Shown one piece after another: positions 8,854-18,958 of a stretch of DNA of 64,000 nt (position 1 is the first letter of the stretch; each line of letters begins with the position of its first letter). The notes beneath the pieces are model-generated. The model made no database searches, was not told the origin of the DNA, and worked only from the letters and a program-made list of their open reading frames with translations. The stretch covers positions 248,010 through 312,009 of the forward strand of contig NZ_SJPF01000006.1 in assembly GCF_007859755.1 (NCBI RefSeq), written 5' to 3'. The stretch is from Blastopirellula retiformator. GTDB lineage: Bacteria; Planctomycetota; Planctomycetia; Pirellulales; Pirellulaceae. The translations under genes and the position numbers were made by a program.

Positions 8854-11799
8854 ATGCAAACGGAGAATATCTACCGCAACACCGACCGTTTGTTCGCCGT
8901 GTTGATGCCGTTTCAATGGATTTGCGGAATCATCGCAACGGCCTGCGCCTCTCCTTGGGCGTGGTCGGGACAGTCAAGCTATACCCACCCGCACGTATGG
9001 CTGGCGATGCTTGGTGGCGGTCTCTGCTGTCTACTCCCTTGCTATCTGGCGATATTTCGGCCCGGCCGACTCAGCACTCGCATGGTCATTGGGTGCAGCC
9101 AGATGGTATTCGTATCGATACTGATTCACGTAACCGGCGGCCGCATTGAAACTCATTTCTACGTTTTCGGCTCGCTCGCGTTTCTGGCCGCATATCGGGA
9201 CATCCGCGTCCTAGTTCCGGCCACGCTAATTGTCGCAGCGGACCATTTTGTACGCGGCATCTTTTGGCCCGAAAGCATTTTTGGCATCGCTACCGCCAGT
9301 CCTTGGCGATGGGTCGAGCATACCGGCTGGGTGCTGTTTGAAGATGTCTTCCTGATCCTTTCGATCCGGCAGAGCCTGGCTGAGGTACGGGAGCTGGCCC
9401 GTCAGACGACCGATACCGAGATCGCCATGGAGCGTCTGGCGATCGCCAAGCGTTTCGCCGAGCACAACGAAGCCCGGTTCCGCGCGACGTTTGACCACGC
9501 GGCGGTCGGCGTCGCCCATATCGGCTTTGACGGTTACTGTTTGCGGGCCAACAAACACATCTGCGAGATGCTGGAATACACCGAACAAGAGCTGCAGCAC
9601 CTGCGATTCCAGGACGTCACCTACCCCGAAGACCGACAACTGGACGCGACTCGACTGCAAGGTTTTCTCGATGGCACATTTGAAGAAACGGCGTTTGAGA
9701 AGCGTTACGTCAGCCGCTCGGGCGAAGCCATCTGGGTACGTCTGACCGTTTCGATCGTCCGTGACGAGGAGTTCTTCATCTGCGTGGTCGAAGACATTCG
9801 CGAAGAACGTCGCGCCCGCGAAGCGCTCGAGAAATCGCATCTTGAGAACCACAAACTCTCGCTGGTCGCCGCCAAGGCGCGGCAGTCGGTCATCATTGCG
9901 GACGCCTTTTGCCGGATCGAATGGGTCAACTCGGCGTTCACGCAACTGACCGGATTTACCCAGGAAGAAGTCGAGGGTCGCAAGCCGTGGGATCTGCTTC
10001 AGGGCCCTGAAACCGATCCCCAAACCATCGCTCTGGTGGGTGAAAAAATACGGGCGAAAGAGAGCGTCAGCGTCGAGATCGTCAACTACTCGAAAACCGG
10101 CGAGAAGTACTGGATCGCCCTCGAAATCGAGCCCGTGTTCGACGACCAGCAGCGTCTGACGCAGTTTATCGCCACGCAAAACAACGTGACCGAGCGCAAA
10201 CGGTATGAAGAGGACTTGCGCAGCGCCAAAGATGCCGCCGAAGCGGCCAGCGCCGCCAAAAGCGAATTCTTGGCCAACATGAGCCATGAGATTCGCACCC
10301 CGCTCAACGGCTTGCTCGGCTTCACCGATCTGTTGATTCGGGGCGCCGCAAATGACCCGGCCAAACGGGACGAGTACCTACAGATTATCCGCACCAGCGG
10401 CCGCAGCCTACTCGACGTGATCAACGATTTGCTCGATCTGTCCAAGATCGAAGCCGGCAAGCTGGAAACCGAACTGCTTCCCTGCGATCCGGCGGCGATC
10501 TTGTCCGAAGTCGCGTCGATCCTGAAAGTCAAAGCGGACGAAAAAGGGCTAAAGCTAGAACACGAGTGGATTTCGGATACGCCCAACCAGATCGTCACCG
10601 ATGCGGTTCGGTTGCGGCAGTTGCTAACCAACTTGATTGGCAACGCGATCAAGTTCACCGAGTTTGGCGGCGTCTCGGTCTCGGCCAGTTGGAGCGCCAA
10701 ACGCCAGCAACTGATGTTCGAAGTCCGGGATTCCGGCATCGGCATTCCGGAAGATCAACTCGAGGCAATCTTTGAACCGTTCTCGCAAGCCGATACCACC
10801 ACAACGCGGCGTTTCGGTGGTACCGGCTTGGGCCTGGCGATTTGCCGACGTATCGCAGACCTGTTGGGCGGCGACGTCACCGTGCAAAGTCAGGTTGGCG
10901 CAGGGACGACCTTCCTGGTGAACATCGCCGCGCCGGCGCCCGACGAATCGTCCCAGGCCGTGGCGGAAAAAGTTACCGAAGCGGTTGGCGATCCCGCCTC
11001 GGCTCGCTCTGGCGAACAATTTCAGGGCGTCCGGGCGCTAGTTGCGGAAGATGGCCCGGTGAATCGCTTGCTGGTCGAAAAGATGCTGACTCCGTGCGGG
11101 TTCCAGCTGACCTTCGTCGAAAATGGTCAGCTGGCGCTGGAAGCGTATAATCCGGAGCGGTTTGATCTGATCTTGATGGACATGCAAATGCCGGTGCTGG
11201 ACGGCTATGCGGCGACCGAACGTCTTCGCGCAACCGGCTGCGTGGCGCCGATCATCGCCATGACGGCGCATGCGATGGCGTCGGATCGCCAAGACTGTTT
11301 GTCAGCCGGATGCAGCGACTACGTCAGCAAACCGGTGACGCTGGAACAACTGCTGACGACGATCGAGCGGAATTTGCCTTCCTCGCACGCCCCAACCTCC
11401 ACCGGCGATTCATCCGCCGAAACGGCGGCTGCGCCCCAAGACGCTCCGTTGGCCAGCGAGATTCTCCCCGGTATGGAGATGCTCGCCCCGGCGATCGACC
11501 TGTTCGTTAACGGCCTGCCTGAGTTGTTGGCCGACATGTTGGCGGCGGCGGAAGACGCCGATTGGGAAAAGGTCGAGCTATTAGCCCATCGCCTGCGCGG
11601 CTCTTGCGGAGGGTGCGGCTTCCCCGTGATGTACGACGTCGCAACCGCGCTGGAAGAGTCCGCTCGGACACAAAAGGACGCTCCCAGCGAAAAAACCAAC
11701 AATGAGATTTTGGCGACGCATGAGCAACTGATGAAAATGTTGCCGCGGATCGAAGATTCGACCGGTCGTCGTCCTTATGCCGCGAACCCCGGCCTCTAA
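8854..11799 (+). CDS. membrane hybrid histidine kinase (5TM-PAS-PAS-HisKA-HATPase-REC-HPt)
   Basis: About 981 residues. Five hydrophobic segments span roughly residues 13-165, followed by two PAS domains (about 205-330 and 335-455; [30 protein letters not shown]). The HisKA motif is [13 protein letters not shown], and the ATPase has [18 protein letters not shown] and [10 protein letters not shown] receiver domain carries [15 protein letters not shown], and the C-terminal HPt has its His in [14 protein letters not shown]. So this one protein holds an entire phosphorelay and probably passes phosphate to a separate receiver, perhaps the HD-GYP protein two genes upstream. The ATG at 8854 has a weak ribosome site; an in-frame GTG at 8782, eight bases after the previous stop and behind AGGGG, is an equally good start. 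Confidence 0.93.
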   Translation: MQTENIYRNTDRLFAVLMPFQWICGIIATACASPWAWSGQSSYTHPHVWLAMLGGGLCCLLPCYLAIFRPGRLSTRMVIGCSQMVFVSILIHVTGGRIETHFYVFGSLAFLAAYRDIRVLVPATLIVAADHFVRGIFWPESIFGIATASPWRWVEHTGWVLFEDVFLILSIRQSLAEVRELARQTTDTEIAMERLAIAKRFAEHNEARFRATFDHAAVGVAHIGFDGYCLRANKHICEMLEYTEQELQHLRFQDVTYPEDRQLDATRLQGFLDGTFEETAFEKRYVSRSGEAIWVRLTVSIVRDEEFFICVVEDIREERRAREALEKSHLENHKLSLVAAKARQSVIIADAFCRIEWVNSAFTQLTGFTQEEVEGRKPWDLLQGPETDPQTIALVGEKIRAKESVSVEIVNYSKTGEKYWIALEIEPVFDDQQRLTQFIATQNNVTERKRYEEDLRSAKDAAEAASAAKSEFLANMSHEIRTPLNGLLGFTDLLIRGAANDPAKRDEYLQIIRTSGRSLLDVINDLLDLSKIEAGKLETELLPCDPAAILSEVASILKVKADEKGLKLEHEWISDTPNQIVTDAVRLRQLLTNLIGNAIKFTEFGGVSVSASWSAKRQQLMFEVRDSGIGIPEDQLEAIFEPFSQADTTTTRRFGGTGLGLAICRRIADLLGGDVTVQSQVGAGTTFLVNIAAPAPDESSQAVAEKVTEAVGDPASARSGEQFQGVRALVAEDGPVNRLLVEKMLTPCGFQLTFVENGQLALEAYNPERFDLILMDMQMPVLDGYAATERLRATGCVAPIIAMTAHAMASDRQDCLSAGCSDYVSKPVTLEQLLTTIERNLPSSHAPTSTGDSSAETAAAPQDAPLASEILPGMEMLAPAIDLFVNGLPELLADMLAAAEDADWEKVELLAHRLRGSCGGCGFPVMYDVATALEESARTQKDAPSEKTNNEILATHEQLMKMLPRIEDSTGRRPYAANPGL

Positions 11800-12008
11800 A
11801 GCTGGGTCTTGCGCTTTGCGGCGGAATTTCCGTACCTGCTAGCGGCGAAAAACGCTCGGCAGGCGGCCTGCGATGGCGACTCGCTCTAGGAGGGGGCGCT
11901 TTCGGTCTCTATACTGCTGCACTGCGGCGCCATCGGCATTCAGACGTCCTTTGTTTCGACGCCGGCCGACGACGCTCTCACGCGCGTATTGGAAGAATTG
12001 CAGATCCC

Positions 12009-14015
12009 ATGCTTGAGGTTCATCTCCCTGACGGCAACGTAAAATCTTACGACATCGAAGTCACCCCTATGGATGTCGCCGCCGACATCGGCGCTGGCCT
12101 GGCCAAAGCGACCCTGGCGGCTCAGGTCGACGGCCAGACCGTCGGCTTCGACACCAAGCTGCCGACCGAAGGCTCGGTCAACTTGCGGCTGTTGACCAAC
12201 AAAAATGAAGAAGCCCTGGGCGTGATGCGGCATAGCTGCGCACACATCATGGCCCGCGCCATCATGCGTCTATTCGACGGCGTGCAGCTGGCGTTTGGTC
12301 CGACCATCGAAGGGGGCTTCTACTACGACTTTGATCTGGAGCACAAGCTGACCGCCGAAGACTTCCCGGCGATCGAAGCCGAGATGAAGAAGATCATCAA
12401 AGAAAACGAGCCGTTCGAGCGGATCGAAGAGTCGCGCGAAGGGGCGTTGGCCGTCGTCAAGGACATCGACCAGAAGTACAAGATCGAGCACATCGAAACC
12501 GGCCTGGGCGATCACGGCGCCTTGTCGTTCTACCGCCAGGGCGAGTTCATCGATCTCTGCCGCGGCCCTCACGTTCCCAAACCGAAAGCGATCGGCGCCT
12601 TCAAGCTATTGTCGGTCGCCGGCGCCTATTGGAAAGGGAGCTCCGACAACAAGCAGTTGCAGCGAGTTTACGCAACTGCGTTCTTCAACAAGGAAGCCCT
12701 TGCCGCGCATCTGGAGAAGCTCGAAGAAGCCAAACGCCGCGACCATCGCGTGCTGGGCAAACAGCTTGAGCTCTTCTCGATCAATCCAATGGTCGGGCAA
12801 GGTTTGATTTTGTGGATGCCCAAAGGCGCGGTCATTCGCCAGCAGCTGACCGACTTCGTATCGGAACAGCTGAAGAAGCACGAATACGAATCGGTCTTCA
12901 CCCCCAACATCGGCAAGGTCGAGCTTTACAAGACCTCGGGACACTATCCGTATTACAAGGATAGCCAGTTCCCGCCGATCCACGTGGCGGATGACGAAGA
13001 GTACTTGCTGAAGCCGATGAACTGTCCGCACCACATCATGATCTACAAGAGTCGGCCACGCAGTTATCGCGAGCTGCCGATTCGCTTGTCGGAATTCGGC
13101 ACCGTCTATCGCTACGAGCAATCGGGCGAATTGAACGGCATGACTCGCGTCCGCGGCTTCTGCCAGGACGACGCCCACATCTTCTGCATGGAAGAGCAGG
13201 TCGAAGAAGAATTCCGTAAGTGCATCGAGATGACTCAGTACGTACTGAACAGTCTCGGCCTGACCGACTATCGCGTCCGGCTTGGCTTCCGTGATCCTGA
13301 CAGCACCAAGTATGTCGGCGACTCGAAGGTCTGGGATCGGGCCGAACAGTCGCTCGTTTCGGTCTGCAAGAACATGGGGATCGACGCCGTCGCCGAAGCA
13401 GGCGAAGCCGCCTTCTACGGACCGAAAGCGGACTTCGTGGTCAACGACTGCCTAGGCCGCGAATGGCAACTTGGCACCGTGCAGCTCGACTACAACCTGC
13501 CGAGCGCCGAACGCTTCGCCCTGGAGTACATCGGCGCCGACAACCAACCGCATCGCCCGGTGATGATTCACCGCGCTCCGTTCGGCTCGCTCGAACGGTT
13601 CATGGGCGTGTTGATCGAGCACTTCGCCGGCGCCTTCCCGCTCTGGCTCGCTCCAGAGCAGGTCCGCGTCTTGGTCGTCAGCCAGAAGTTTGAAGAGTAC
13701 GCCCGCAAGGTCGAGGCCGAACTCAAACAGGCGGGCTTCCGCGTCACCGGCGATTACCGTCCCGAAAAGATCGGCGCCAAGATCCGCGATGCGCAGCTAG
13801 AGTTGATCCCCTACATGCTGATCATCGGCGGACGCGAGATGGAGACCGAATCGGTCGCCGTTCGCGATCGGATCGACGGGGATCTCGGATCGATGAAAGT
13901 CGCCGAAGCGATCGACAAGCTGAAGCAGGAAGTCGCCGAGCGTAAGGTTCGCCAGGTCTACGCCGGCTCGTCCGGACTCGGAACTGCCGCAACCGGCGCC
14001 GTCGAAGAATACTAA
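12009..14015 (+). CDS. thrS: threonine--tRNA ligase
   Basis: 668 residues. Charges tRNA-Thr in the cytosol. An N-terminal TGS domain (1-60) is followed by the editing domain with [11 protein letters not shown] and the [11 protein letters not shown] zinc/editing motif. The class II core has motif 1 to 3 signatures, including [42 protein letters not shown] and [13 protein letters not shown]. The anticodon-binding domain follows ([30 protein letters not shown]). The C-terminus extends about 20 residues past the usual end. A bidirectional terminator follows. The 200 bases upstream carry no recognised leader or T-box; T-box control would not be expected in this phylum. Confidence 0.97.
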   Translation: MLEVHLPDGNVKSYDIEVTPMDVAADIGAGLAKATLAAQVDGQTVGFDTKLPTEGSVNLRLLTNKNEEALGVMRHSCAHIMARAIMRLFDGVQLAFGPTIEGGFYYDFDLEHKLTAEDFPAIEAEMKKIIKENEPFERIEESREGALAVVKDIDQKYKIEHIETGLGDHGALSFYRQGEFIDLCRGPHVPKPKAIGAFKLLSVAGAYWKGSSDNKQLQRVYATAFFNKEALAAHLEKLEEAKRRDHRVLGKQLELFSINPMVGQGLILWMPKGAVIRQQLTDFVSEQLKKHEYESVFTPNIGKVELYKTSGHYPYYKDSQFPPIHVADDEEYLLKPMNCPHHIMIYKSRPRSYRELPIRLSEFGTVYRYEQSGELNGMTRVRGFCQDDAHIFCMEEQVEEEFRKCIEMTQYVLNSLGLTDYRVRLGFRDPDSTKYVGDSKVWDRAEQSLVSVCKNMGIDAVAEAGEAAFYGPKADFVVNDCLGREWQLGTVQLDYNLPSAERFALEYIGADNQPHRPVMIHRAPFGSLERFMGVLIEHFAGAFPLWLAPEQVRVLVVSQKFEEYARKVEAELKQAGFRVTGDYRPEKIGAKIRDAQLELIPYMLIIGGREMETESVAVRDRIDGDLGSMKVAEAIDKLKQEVAERKVRQVYAGSSGLGTAATGAVEEY

Positions 14016-14044
14016 ACGCGAAAGACGCGACAATCGAAACTCGA

Positions 14045-14074
14045 AAACGCCGGCAACCCTGCCGGCGTTTTTTT
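14045..14074. terminator. bidirectional terminator between thrS and the convergent membrane-protein gene
   Basis: 10-bp stem AAACGCCGGC / GCCGGCGTTT, loop 14055-14060. On the plus strand a T-run follows. On the minus strand TTTTCG follows, so it can serve both convergent genes; it touches the minus-strand stop codon. Confidence 0.88.
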
Positions 14075-14702
14075 AGTCGAAGTCGCCGCGGTTCACTTTG
14101 CCGGTCGCGACCGCTGCGGCTGGCTCTTCGAGCGGCATCATGTCCAGGTCGACCCGCGTCGCGCTGTTTAGACTCGCATCCGTCGAGCCCTGGCTCCAAT
14201 CGATTTCCATCTCTTGGGCAAATCGCTCTTCATCGGTCGGATCACCTTTCATCCATCCCAGCATGCCTGCAAAGTCGAGGATCGCCGAGCTGATGAATCG
14301 TCCTGGCCCCAGCAGAATTCTCCACGTCCGCAGACTGCGGTTGTAGTTGTCCGAATACTTCCAGGGGTTGTTGACCAGACCGCCAAGGAATCCCACGTTG
14401 TTGTAATTGGGACGGGGGACAAACAAGAAGGCGATCGCCACATACATCATTTCGACGCCGACAATGATCGCCAGCTTTGAGAACGCGCCGGACGGCAACA
14501 GGAGCTGGGTGATTTGCCAGTGAAACGCCCAATAGCCCATGCCCCCAAGCATCGCCAGCGACGTGATCGACTTGAACAGAACGACAGCGACGCTCGTTTG
14601 GCGTACGTAGGTCGTGTTTACCTCGATCGTTCCGCAGTCGCTGGGCCCATTGCGGGTGGTCCAGCCATAGGTCGGACTGGAAATGGTATCGAAGATCCAC
14701 AT
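14073..14702 (-). CDS. conserved hypothetical membrane protein
   Basis: 209 residues. Two clear hydrophobic stretches are visible, VAVVLFKSITSLAMLGGMGY (about 39-58) and KLAIIVGVEMMYVAIAFLF (about 78-97), with further semi-hydrophobic helices around 130-150 (RFISSAILDFAGMLGWM). The N-terminus is soluble and the last 50 residues are acidic and probably cytosolic. I do not recognise a family with a known function; proteins of this shape occur widely in Pirellulales. The gene is alone on the minus strand, convergent with thrS, with the mobile element copy 2 starting 50 bases upstream of its start. Confidence 0.75.
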   Translation of the reverse strand: MWIFDTISSPTYGWTTRNGPSDCGTIEVNTTYVRQTSVAVVLFKSITSLAMLGGMGYWAFHWQITQLLLPSGAFSKLAIIVGVEMMYVAIAFLFVPRPNYNNVGFLGGLVNNPWKYSDNYNRSLRTWRILLGPGRFISSAILDFAGMLGWMKGDPTDEERFAQEMEIDWSQGSTDASLNSATRVDLDMMPLEEPAAAVATGKVNRGDFD

Positions 14703-14752
14703 AGGACGTTCCTGGGGTTCGACTAGAGTCGTCGCGGGAAAAGAGTACTTAG

Positions 14753-14900
14753 CTGCCTGTTGAAAAATGCCCTCGTGGCATTTTCCAACCTCGCCAGGCT
14801 CAGAGCATAGCTCTTCGCGGCTGGCAAAATAACACTTACGTCGCTATTTTGGGATCGCATCCCTGCGATCACGCAGTCCGTCGAGAAAATCAACGGACTG
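14753..14900 (+). mobile_element. MITE-like element, copy 2
   Basis: 148 bp, same family as copy 1 with one base missing in the central palindrome. Left end CTGCCTGTTGA, right end TCAACGGACTG. It is flanked on both sides by TTAG (14749-14752 and 14901-14904), a 4-bp target-site duplication. It lies 50 bases upstream of a minus-strand gene and 200 bases before a small plus-strand gene, where it could affect transcription. Confidence 0.88.
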
Positions 14901-15104
14901 TTAGAAAGGTAGCTTTTTTCCCTTGGGGATGACGAACGTGCGCCGTAACGCCCGTCGGCGGCTGACAATTCCGACCGCGCGACCTAACGGTTGTAACGAT
15001 TAGTCTTGCGACGATTCCCCAGGATTTCGGATCCCCTGCCATTGGGAATTTCCTATACTTAATTAGAGAGGGTCTCCAAATCTCTTTCATTTAGGAGCCA
15101 AGCG

Positions 15105-15221
15105 ATGTATGCCAAGACACGAATCCAACGGACGCAGGAAGCGGTGAAATGGGCCGTCTTGCTGGCTACGGCCGGCATGATGATGGTGATCGCCTGGCAA
15201 GCGGTCGGCGGTGCCTGGTAG
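15105..15221 (+). CDS. 38-residue predicted membrane microprotein
   Basis: A short frame with an ideal ribosome site: TTAGGAG ends seven bases before the ATG. The peptide has a basic N-terminal half (KTRIQRTQEAVK) followed by one hydrophobic helix (WAVLLATAGMMMVIAWQAV), so it is predicted to be a single-pass inner-membrane peptide. A TATACT box (15054-15059) lies about 45 bases before the start and could be a -10 element. No family is recognised. The strong Shine-Dalgarno site and a coherent helix are the evidence that it is real; conservation in relatives would decide. Confidence 0.6.
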   Translation: MYAKTRIQRTQEAVKWAVLLATAGMMMVIAWQAVGGAW

Positions 15222-15359
15222 CCAGCTGACAAACGCAGGCTGGGAGCAAACCCAGCCGACGGATGCGGCGGAAAAAATGTTCGCCGACGGGCACTCCACA
15301 TTTCCTGGGGAGTCGTTAGAGTTGCGGTAGAGCACCTCTCCGCAACCCACGATACTGCC

Positions 15360-16277
15360 ATGACGAGCCCCATCGCATTTCACACCGGCCGCTGGATCCC
15401 CCAGGCCGAACTTTCCATCCCGATCGACGACGTCGGCTTCGTCATGGGAACGACGGTCGTCGAGCAACTCCGCACCTTTGGCGGCAAGATCTTTCGGCTA
15501 GAGCAGCATCTCGCTCGGCTCCGCGACAGTCTGGCGATTATGGGCCTGCAGATTCCCTTCAGCGACGCCGACCTGTCGCAGGCCGTTCAAGAGATCATCG
15601 CCCACAACCACCCACTGCTGACGCCTGGTGACGATCTGGGAGTCGCCATCTTCATCACCCCCGGCAGCATGGAGCATCCGGGCCAACAACCGCTGGTCTG
15701 CATCCATACCCGCCCGGTCGCATTTAATGCCTTCGCCGGCAAATTTACGTCGTGTCAGGCGCTGGTCGTTCCGCCGACGCGTCAAACCCCAGTCGAGTGC
15801 TGGCCGCGACAACTAAAGGTCCGCTCCCGGGTGCACTATTACCTGGCCGATCTGGAAGCCCGCAAGATCGAGCCGAATGCCCGGGCCGTCTTGCTTGACC
15901 TGGATGGCCACGTGATGGAAGCGACAACCGCCAACCTGGTCGCTCACTTCGCTGGGGAAGGATTGGTCGCCCCGCCGCGTGAGTTAGTCTTGCCCGGAAT
16001 CAGCATCGCCGCTCTGGAAGATCTCGCCAAACGTCTGGCGATTCCGTTTCAGCATCGACTGATGACGCCCGACGATGTCGCCCAGGCGGACGAGATCCTG
16101 CTGACCAGCACGTCGCCGTGCGTTTTGCCGTGCCACCGCTGGAATGGCCAACAGGTCGGCTCCGGCGGTCCGGGGCCCATTTTCGAGCGGCTGATCACCG
16201 CGTGGAGCGAATCGGTCGGGCTCGATATCCGCGACCAAGCGGCTAAATTTGCGGTTCGTGACGGCGCTGCGGTTTAA
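15360..16277 (+). CDS. class IV PLP aminotransferase (branched-chain aminotransferase / aminodeoxychorismate lyase type)
   Basis: 305 residues, normal for fold-type IV. The N-terminal strand motif SIPIDDVGFVMGTTVVEQLRT and the EQHLARLRDS helix are typical. The PLP-binding Lys is in RQLKVRSRVHYYLADLEA (about residue 153). The phosphate-binding end is visible as VMEATTANLV, and VLPGISIAALEDLAKRL is the usual closing helix. The family includes IlvE, D-amino acid transaminase and PabC. The sequence does not decide between them, and an isolated single gene in this context gives no pathway hint, so no symbol is assigned. prfB follows 108 bases downstream in the same direction. Confidence 0.85.
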   Translation: MTSPIAFHTGRWIPQAELSIPIDDVGFVMGTTVVEQLRTFGGKIFRLEQHLARLRDSLAIMGLQIPFSDADLSQAVQEIIAHNHPLLTPGDDLGVAIFITPGSMEHPGQQPLVCIHTRPVAFNAFAGKFTSCQALVVPPTRQTPVECWPRQLKVRSRVHYYLADLEARKIEPNARAVLLDLDGHVMEATTANLVAHFAGEGLVAPPRELVLPGISIAALEDLAKRLAIPFQHRLMTPDDVAQADEILLTSTSPCVLPCHRWNGQQVGSGGPGPIFERLITAWSESVGLDIRDQAAKFAVRDGAAV

Positions 16278-16385
16278 GACCGGTCCTCGTCCTGGCCGCA
16301 GCGGCCCTCGTCCTGTCCACAGCGGCAAGGTACAATGCGATGCTTGAAACATCCCTGCTGTTGTCCCTAAGGGCGAACCGAAACG

Positions 16386-17499
16386 ATGGACCGCGATACG
16401 ATCGACCGTGCCGAAACGATACGTCAGCGTTTGACGCAGCTTCAGGACAGTCTTTGACTACGCCGCCAAGAAAGCGGAGCTTGAAGCCGCCGAAGCGAAA
16501 ATGGCGGCGCCCGGCTTCTGGGACAATCAGGAAAAAGCGCAGGCGGTTGTCGGTCAGCTCAAATCGCTGAAATCGATTCTGGAACCGCTCGACGATTGCG
16601 TCACCGCCGTCGGCGATCTCGAAACGATGTTCGAAATGGCCGAAGAGGACGACTCGTTCGCCGCCGAAGCGAAGTCCGAAGTCGAGCGGATCGAGAAGGT
16701 GCTGGACGAGCTGGAGCTGAGGGCGCTGCTCAGCGGTCCTCATGACGACTGCGGCGCTCTGATCTCGATCCATGCCCGCGACGGCGGCACTGACGCCAAC
16801 GACTGGGCCGAGATGCTGCTGCGGATGTACTCGCAGTGGGCGGCCCAGAACGACTACAGCGTTGAGCTAATCGATCGTTCCGACAACGAAGAGGCGGGCA
16901 TCAACAGCGCCACCTTCGCGATTCGCGGCACGATGGCGTACGGCTACCTGAAAGGGGAAACCGGCATGCACCGCCTGGTGCGGATCAGCCCGTTCAACTC
17001 GGAAGGAAAGCGCCAGACCAGCTTTGCGGCGGTCGACGTCTCGCCGGAGATTTCCGACAGCGAGGAAGTCGAGATCGACGAAGAGGACGTGCGCGTCGAC
17101 ACCTTCCGGGCCAGTGGCGCCGGCGGACAACACGTCAACAAGACCGATAGCGCCATTCGTCTGACCCACATTCCGACGGGCGTGGTCGTGCAGTGCCAAA
17201 ACGAACGGAGCCAACACAAGAACCGGGCCCAGGCCTGGAAGTTGCTCCGTTCGCGCATGGCGCGACTCGAAGAGGAAAAGCGGGAAGCGGAAGAGGCGGC
17301 CCGTTACAAGACGCAGGCCAAGGTCGGCTTCGGCTCGCAAATCCGCAACTACTTCCTCCATCCCGATCAACGCGTCAAAGACGCACGCACCGGCCACTAC
17401 GTCGGCAGCTTTCATGCGGTGATGGACGGTGATATTCAGGGCTTTCTCGACGCCTACCTGCGTTGGCGCGTCGGTCAAGGCGAAGCAGAAGGGAACTAA
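16386..17499 (+). CDS. prfB: peptide chain release factor 2, expressed by +1 programmed frameshift
   Basis: RF2 terminates translation at UGA and UAA. The first 23 codons from ATG 16386 end in CTT-TGA at 16452-16457. Reading continues in the +1 frame from GAC (DYAAKKAELE), giving 370 residues in total, the normal RF2 length. The GGQ motif is in ASGAGGQHVNKTDSA, and the RF2-type stop recognition SPF is in VRISPFNSEG. As in E. coli, the UGA lets RF2 regulate its own synthesis. Reading only the later frame would start at an internal ATG (16501) and lose the N-terminal helix. The next gene follows after 8 bases. Confidence 0.95.
16444..16458 (+). promoter_or_regulatory. programmed +1 frameshift site of prfB
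   Basis: AGGACAGTCTTTGAC. The slippery CTT codon is followed by in-frame TGA and a C, as in known prfB genes. The upstream Shine-Dalgarno-like stimulator is weak (AGGA, 16444-16447) compared with the AGGGGG of E. coli. Confidence 0.88.
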
Positions 17500-17507
17500 C
17501 TTCGATT

Positions 17508-18098
17508 ATGTCCAGCGACAGTGACAACGACATCCAATTCGTCGACGCCATCGATTCCGACGGGCGCGGGCTTTTCGTCAGCTTCCCGGGTCGAGGCGAT
17601 CGCTTTGGCCACGTCGTCTCGATCGTGTGCGGCGAAGAAATCGTTCCTTGCATGGTTTCGCTGGAAGGGGACGATGCGGAAGAATGGCCCGACAGCCCGC
17701 CGATTCAGCAGTTGAGCGTCGAACAGCGCAAGACCGGCGCCGTCGGTCTCGGCGTCGGCCAGGCAGGCAAGAGCCACTGGTCGGTCACCGTCGAAACGTT
17801 CGCCGAAGAGCGGCGCATCGATTTTCACGTCGCCTGTCGGCTGAAAATGCATCCGGCGCAGATCAGCAGCCGCTATGCAAGTCTGCTGGGCGAAGGGATC
17901 GAGCCGACTTCGGTCGATCCCTACACATGGAGTTGGACCGCTGGCGACAAGACGCTGTTGGTTCGCGAGTCGGTCTTTGATCACTATCCGGCGCCGGAGT
18001 TTCCGGCCACCGCCTCGGGGTTCGAAATCAACGCGGCGGTTGATCAGATGCCGTTTCCCAAGACGATCGAGTGGCGCTATTCGTTTCAGCTGGCGTAA
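17508..18098 (+). CDS. hypothetical protein
   Basis: 196 residues, soluble, no signal peptide or membrane segment. It begins with an acidic tail, then shows a run of beta-like segments (GLFVSFPGRGDRFGHVVSIV, HWSVTVETFAEERRIDFHVA, WSWTAGDKTLLVRESVF, KTIEWRYSFQLA). I do not recognise the family; planctomycete genomes have similar small beta-rich proteins. The ATG at 17508 lies eight bases after the prfB stop, so it is probably co-transcribed with prfB. Its last 13 bases overlap the end of the convergent receiver gene. Confidence 0.75.
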   Translation: MSSDSDNDIQFVDAIDSDGRGLFVSFPGRGDRFGHVVSIVCGEEIVPCMVSLEGDDAEEWPDSPPIQQLSVEQRKTGAVGLGVGQAGKSHWSVTVETFAEERRIDFHVACRLKMHPAQISSRYASLLGEGIEPTSVDPYTWSWTAGDKTLLVRESVFDHYPAPEFPATASGFEINAAVDQMPFPKTIEWRYSFQLA

Positions 18099-18601
18099 AG
18101 CGAATAGTAGCCGTGCGACACGGTAATATGTCCGTGCAGATCGGGGCCCGCCAGTTCCTGTTCTAACAGCTGAAAATTCTTGATCTCTTGCGTGCGGGCG
18201 ATCAATTCGTCCTTGCGGATCGGCTTGGCGAGATAATCATTGGCGCCGGCTCGCAGCGCTTGCTCGACGGCGAGGTTGGTGCGATGTGCCGATACCATCA
18301 AAATAAAGGGGCGACGAATGTTCTGGACGTAGCGTACATGACGCACCAGATCGATACCGGCCGCATCAGGCAATTCCCAATCGCAAATGATTAGTTCGGC
18401 GGGAAATTCGTCAAAAAGCGTCAACGCTTGTTTGCAGCTTCCAGCCGTACGTACTTCAAATCCAGCGGCGTTGAGCAAATCAGTCAACAAGCAACGCATC
18501 AAACGGTCGTCGTCAACCACAATCGTCGGAATCGGCAGTTTCGTTGTATCCACGTCTGAGTATCTCACGTTAGATGTTCGTTCCAGCGTTTCCGTCGCCA
18601 A
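18086..18601 (-). CDS. single-domain response regulator (CheY-like receiver)
   Basis: 171 residues. The receiver spans about residues 24-145: acidic residues in IVVDDDRLMR, the phospho-acceptor Asp in LIICDWELPDAAG, the Ser/Thr position in ILMVSAHR and the conserved Lys in DYLAKPIRKDE. A 23-residue N-terminal extension and a 25-residue C-terminal tail show no output domain, so it would act by protein contact or as a phosphate shuttle. It could accept phosphate from the HPt of the hybrid kinase elsewhere in the window, but there is no direct evidence. The gene overlaps the convergent hypothetical gene by 13 bases. Confidence 0.9.
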   Translation of the reverse strand: MATETLERTSNVRYSDVDTTKLPIPTIVVDDDRLMRCLLTDLLNAAGFEVRTAGSCKQALTLFDEFPAELIICDWELPDAAGIDLVRHVRYVQNIRRPFILMVSAHRTNLAVEQALRAGANDYLAKPIRKDELIARTQEIKNFQLLEQELAGPDLHGHITVSHGYYSLYAS

Positions 18602-18958
18602 GACACTGCCCTATCTCGGCCGACTCATGATTCATAGCCTAGTCGGCAACGGCGACTCTCCGCATCTGGGGGGCAAGGTCTGGCTTTTGCGCACAATCGC
18701 AGTGGGTCGCGCTAGCCTTTAACGATTGCGCCAGTAAAGCGAGTTCAGCCAACCTTGGCGTTGACGCGACTTCAATCTCCAGTTCGTCTAGCGCGTTGTA
18801 ACGAGTATTCGGCCTATGCCAGCGGTGCTGGAAACGGACGTTCCGATCCGGCCGGTTTCAGTGAATGCACGTCCCAAATCGAGACGATCCTAACGACCGC
18901 GGGATCATCGCGTCGGCGGAGTACGACGCGCCCCCGGCATCTCCTGAACGGAATCACG
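18602..18958 (+). other. 357-base divergent intergenic region
   Basis: Lies between the start of the minus-strand receiver gene and the TPR lipoprotein gene, so it must hold both promoters. I see no clear -10/-35 or sigma-54 box and no stable hairpin. An open frame that extends the lipoprotein gene upstream from 18755 has no coding character. Confidence 0.5.
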
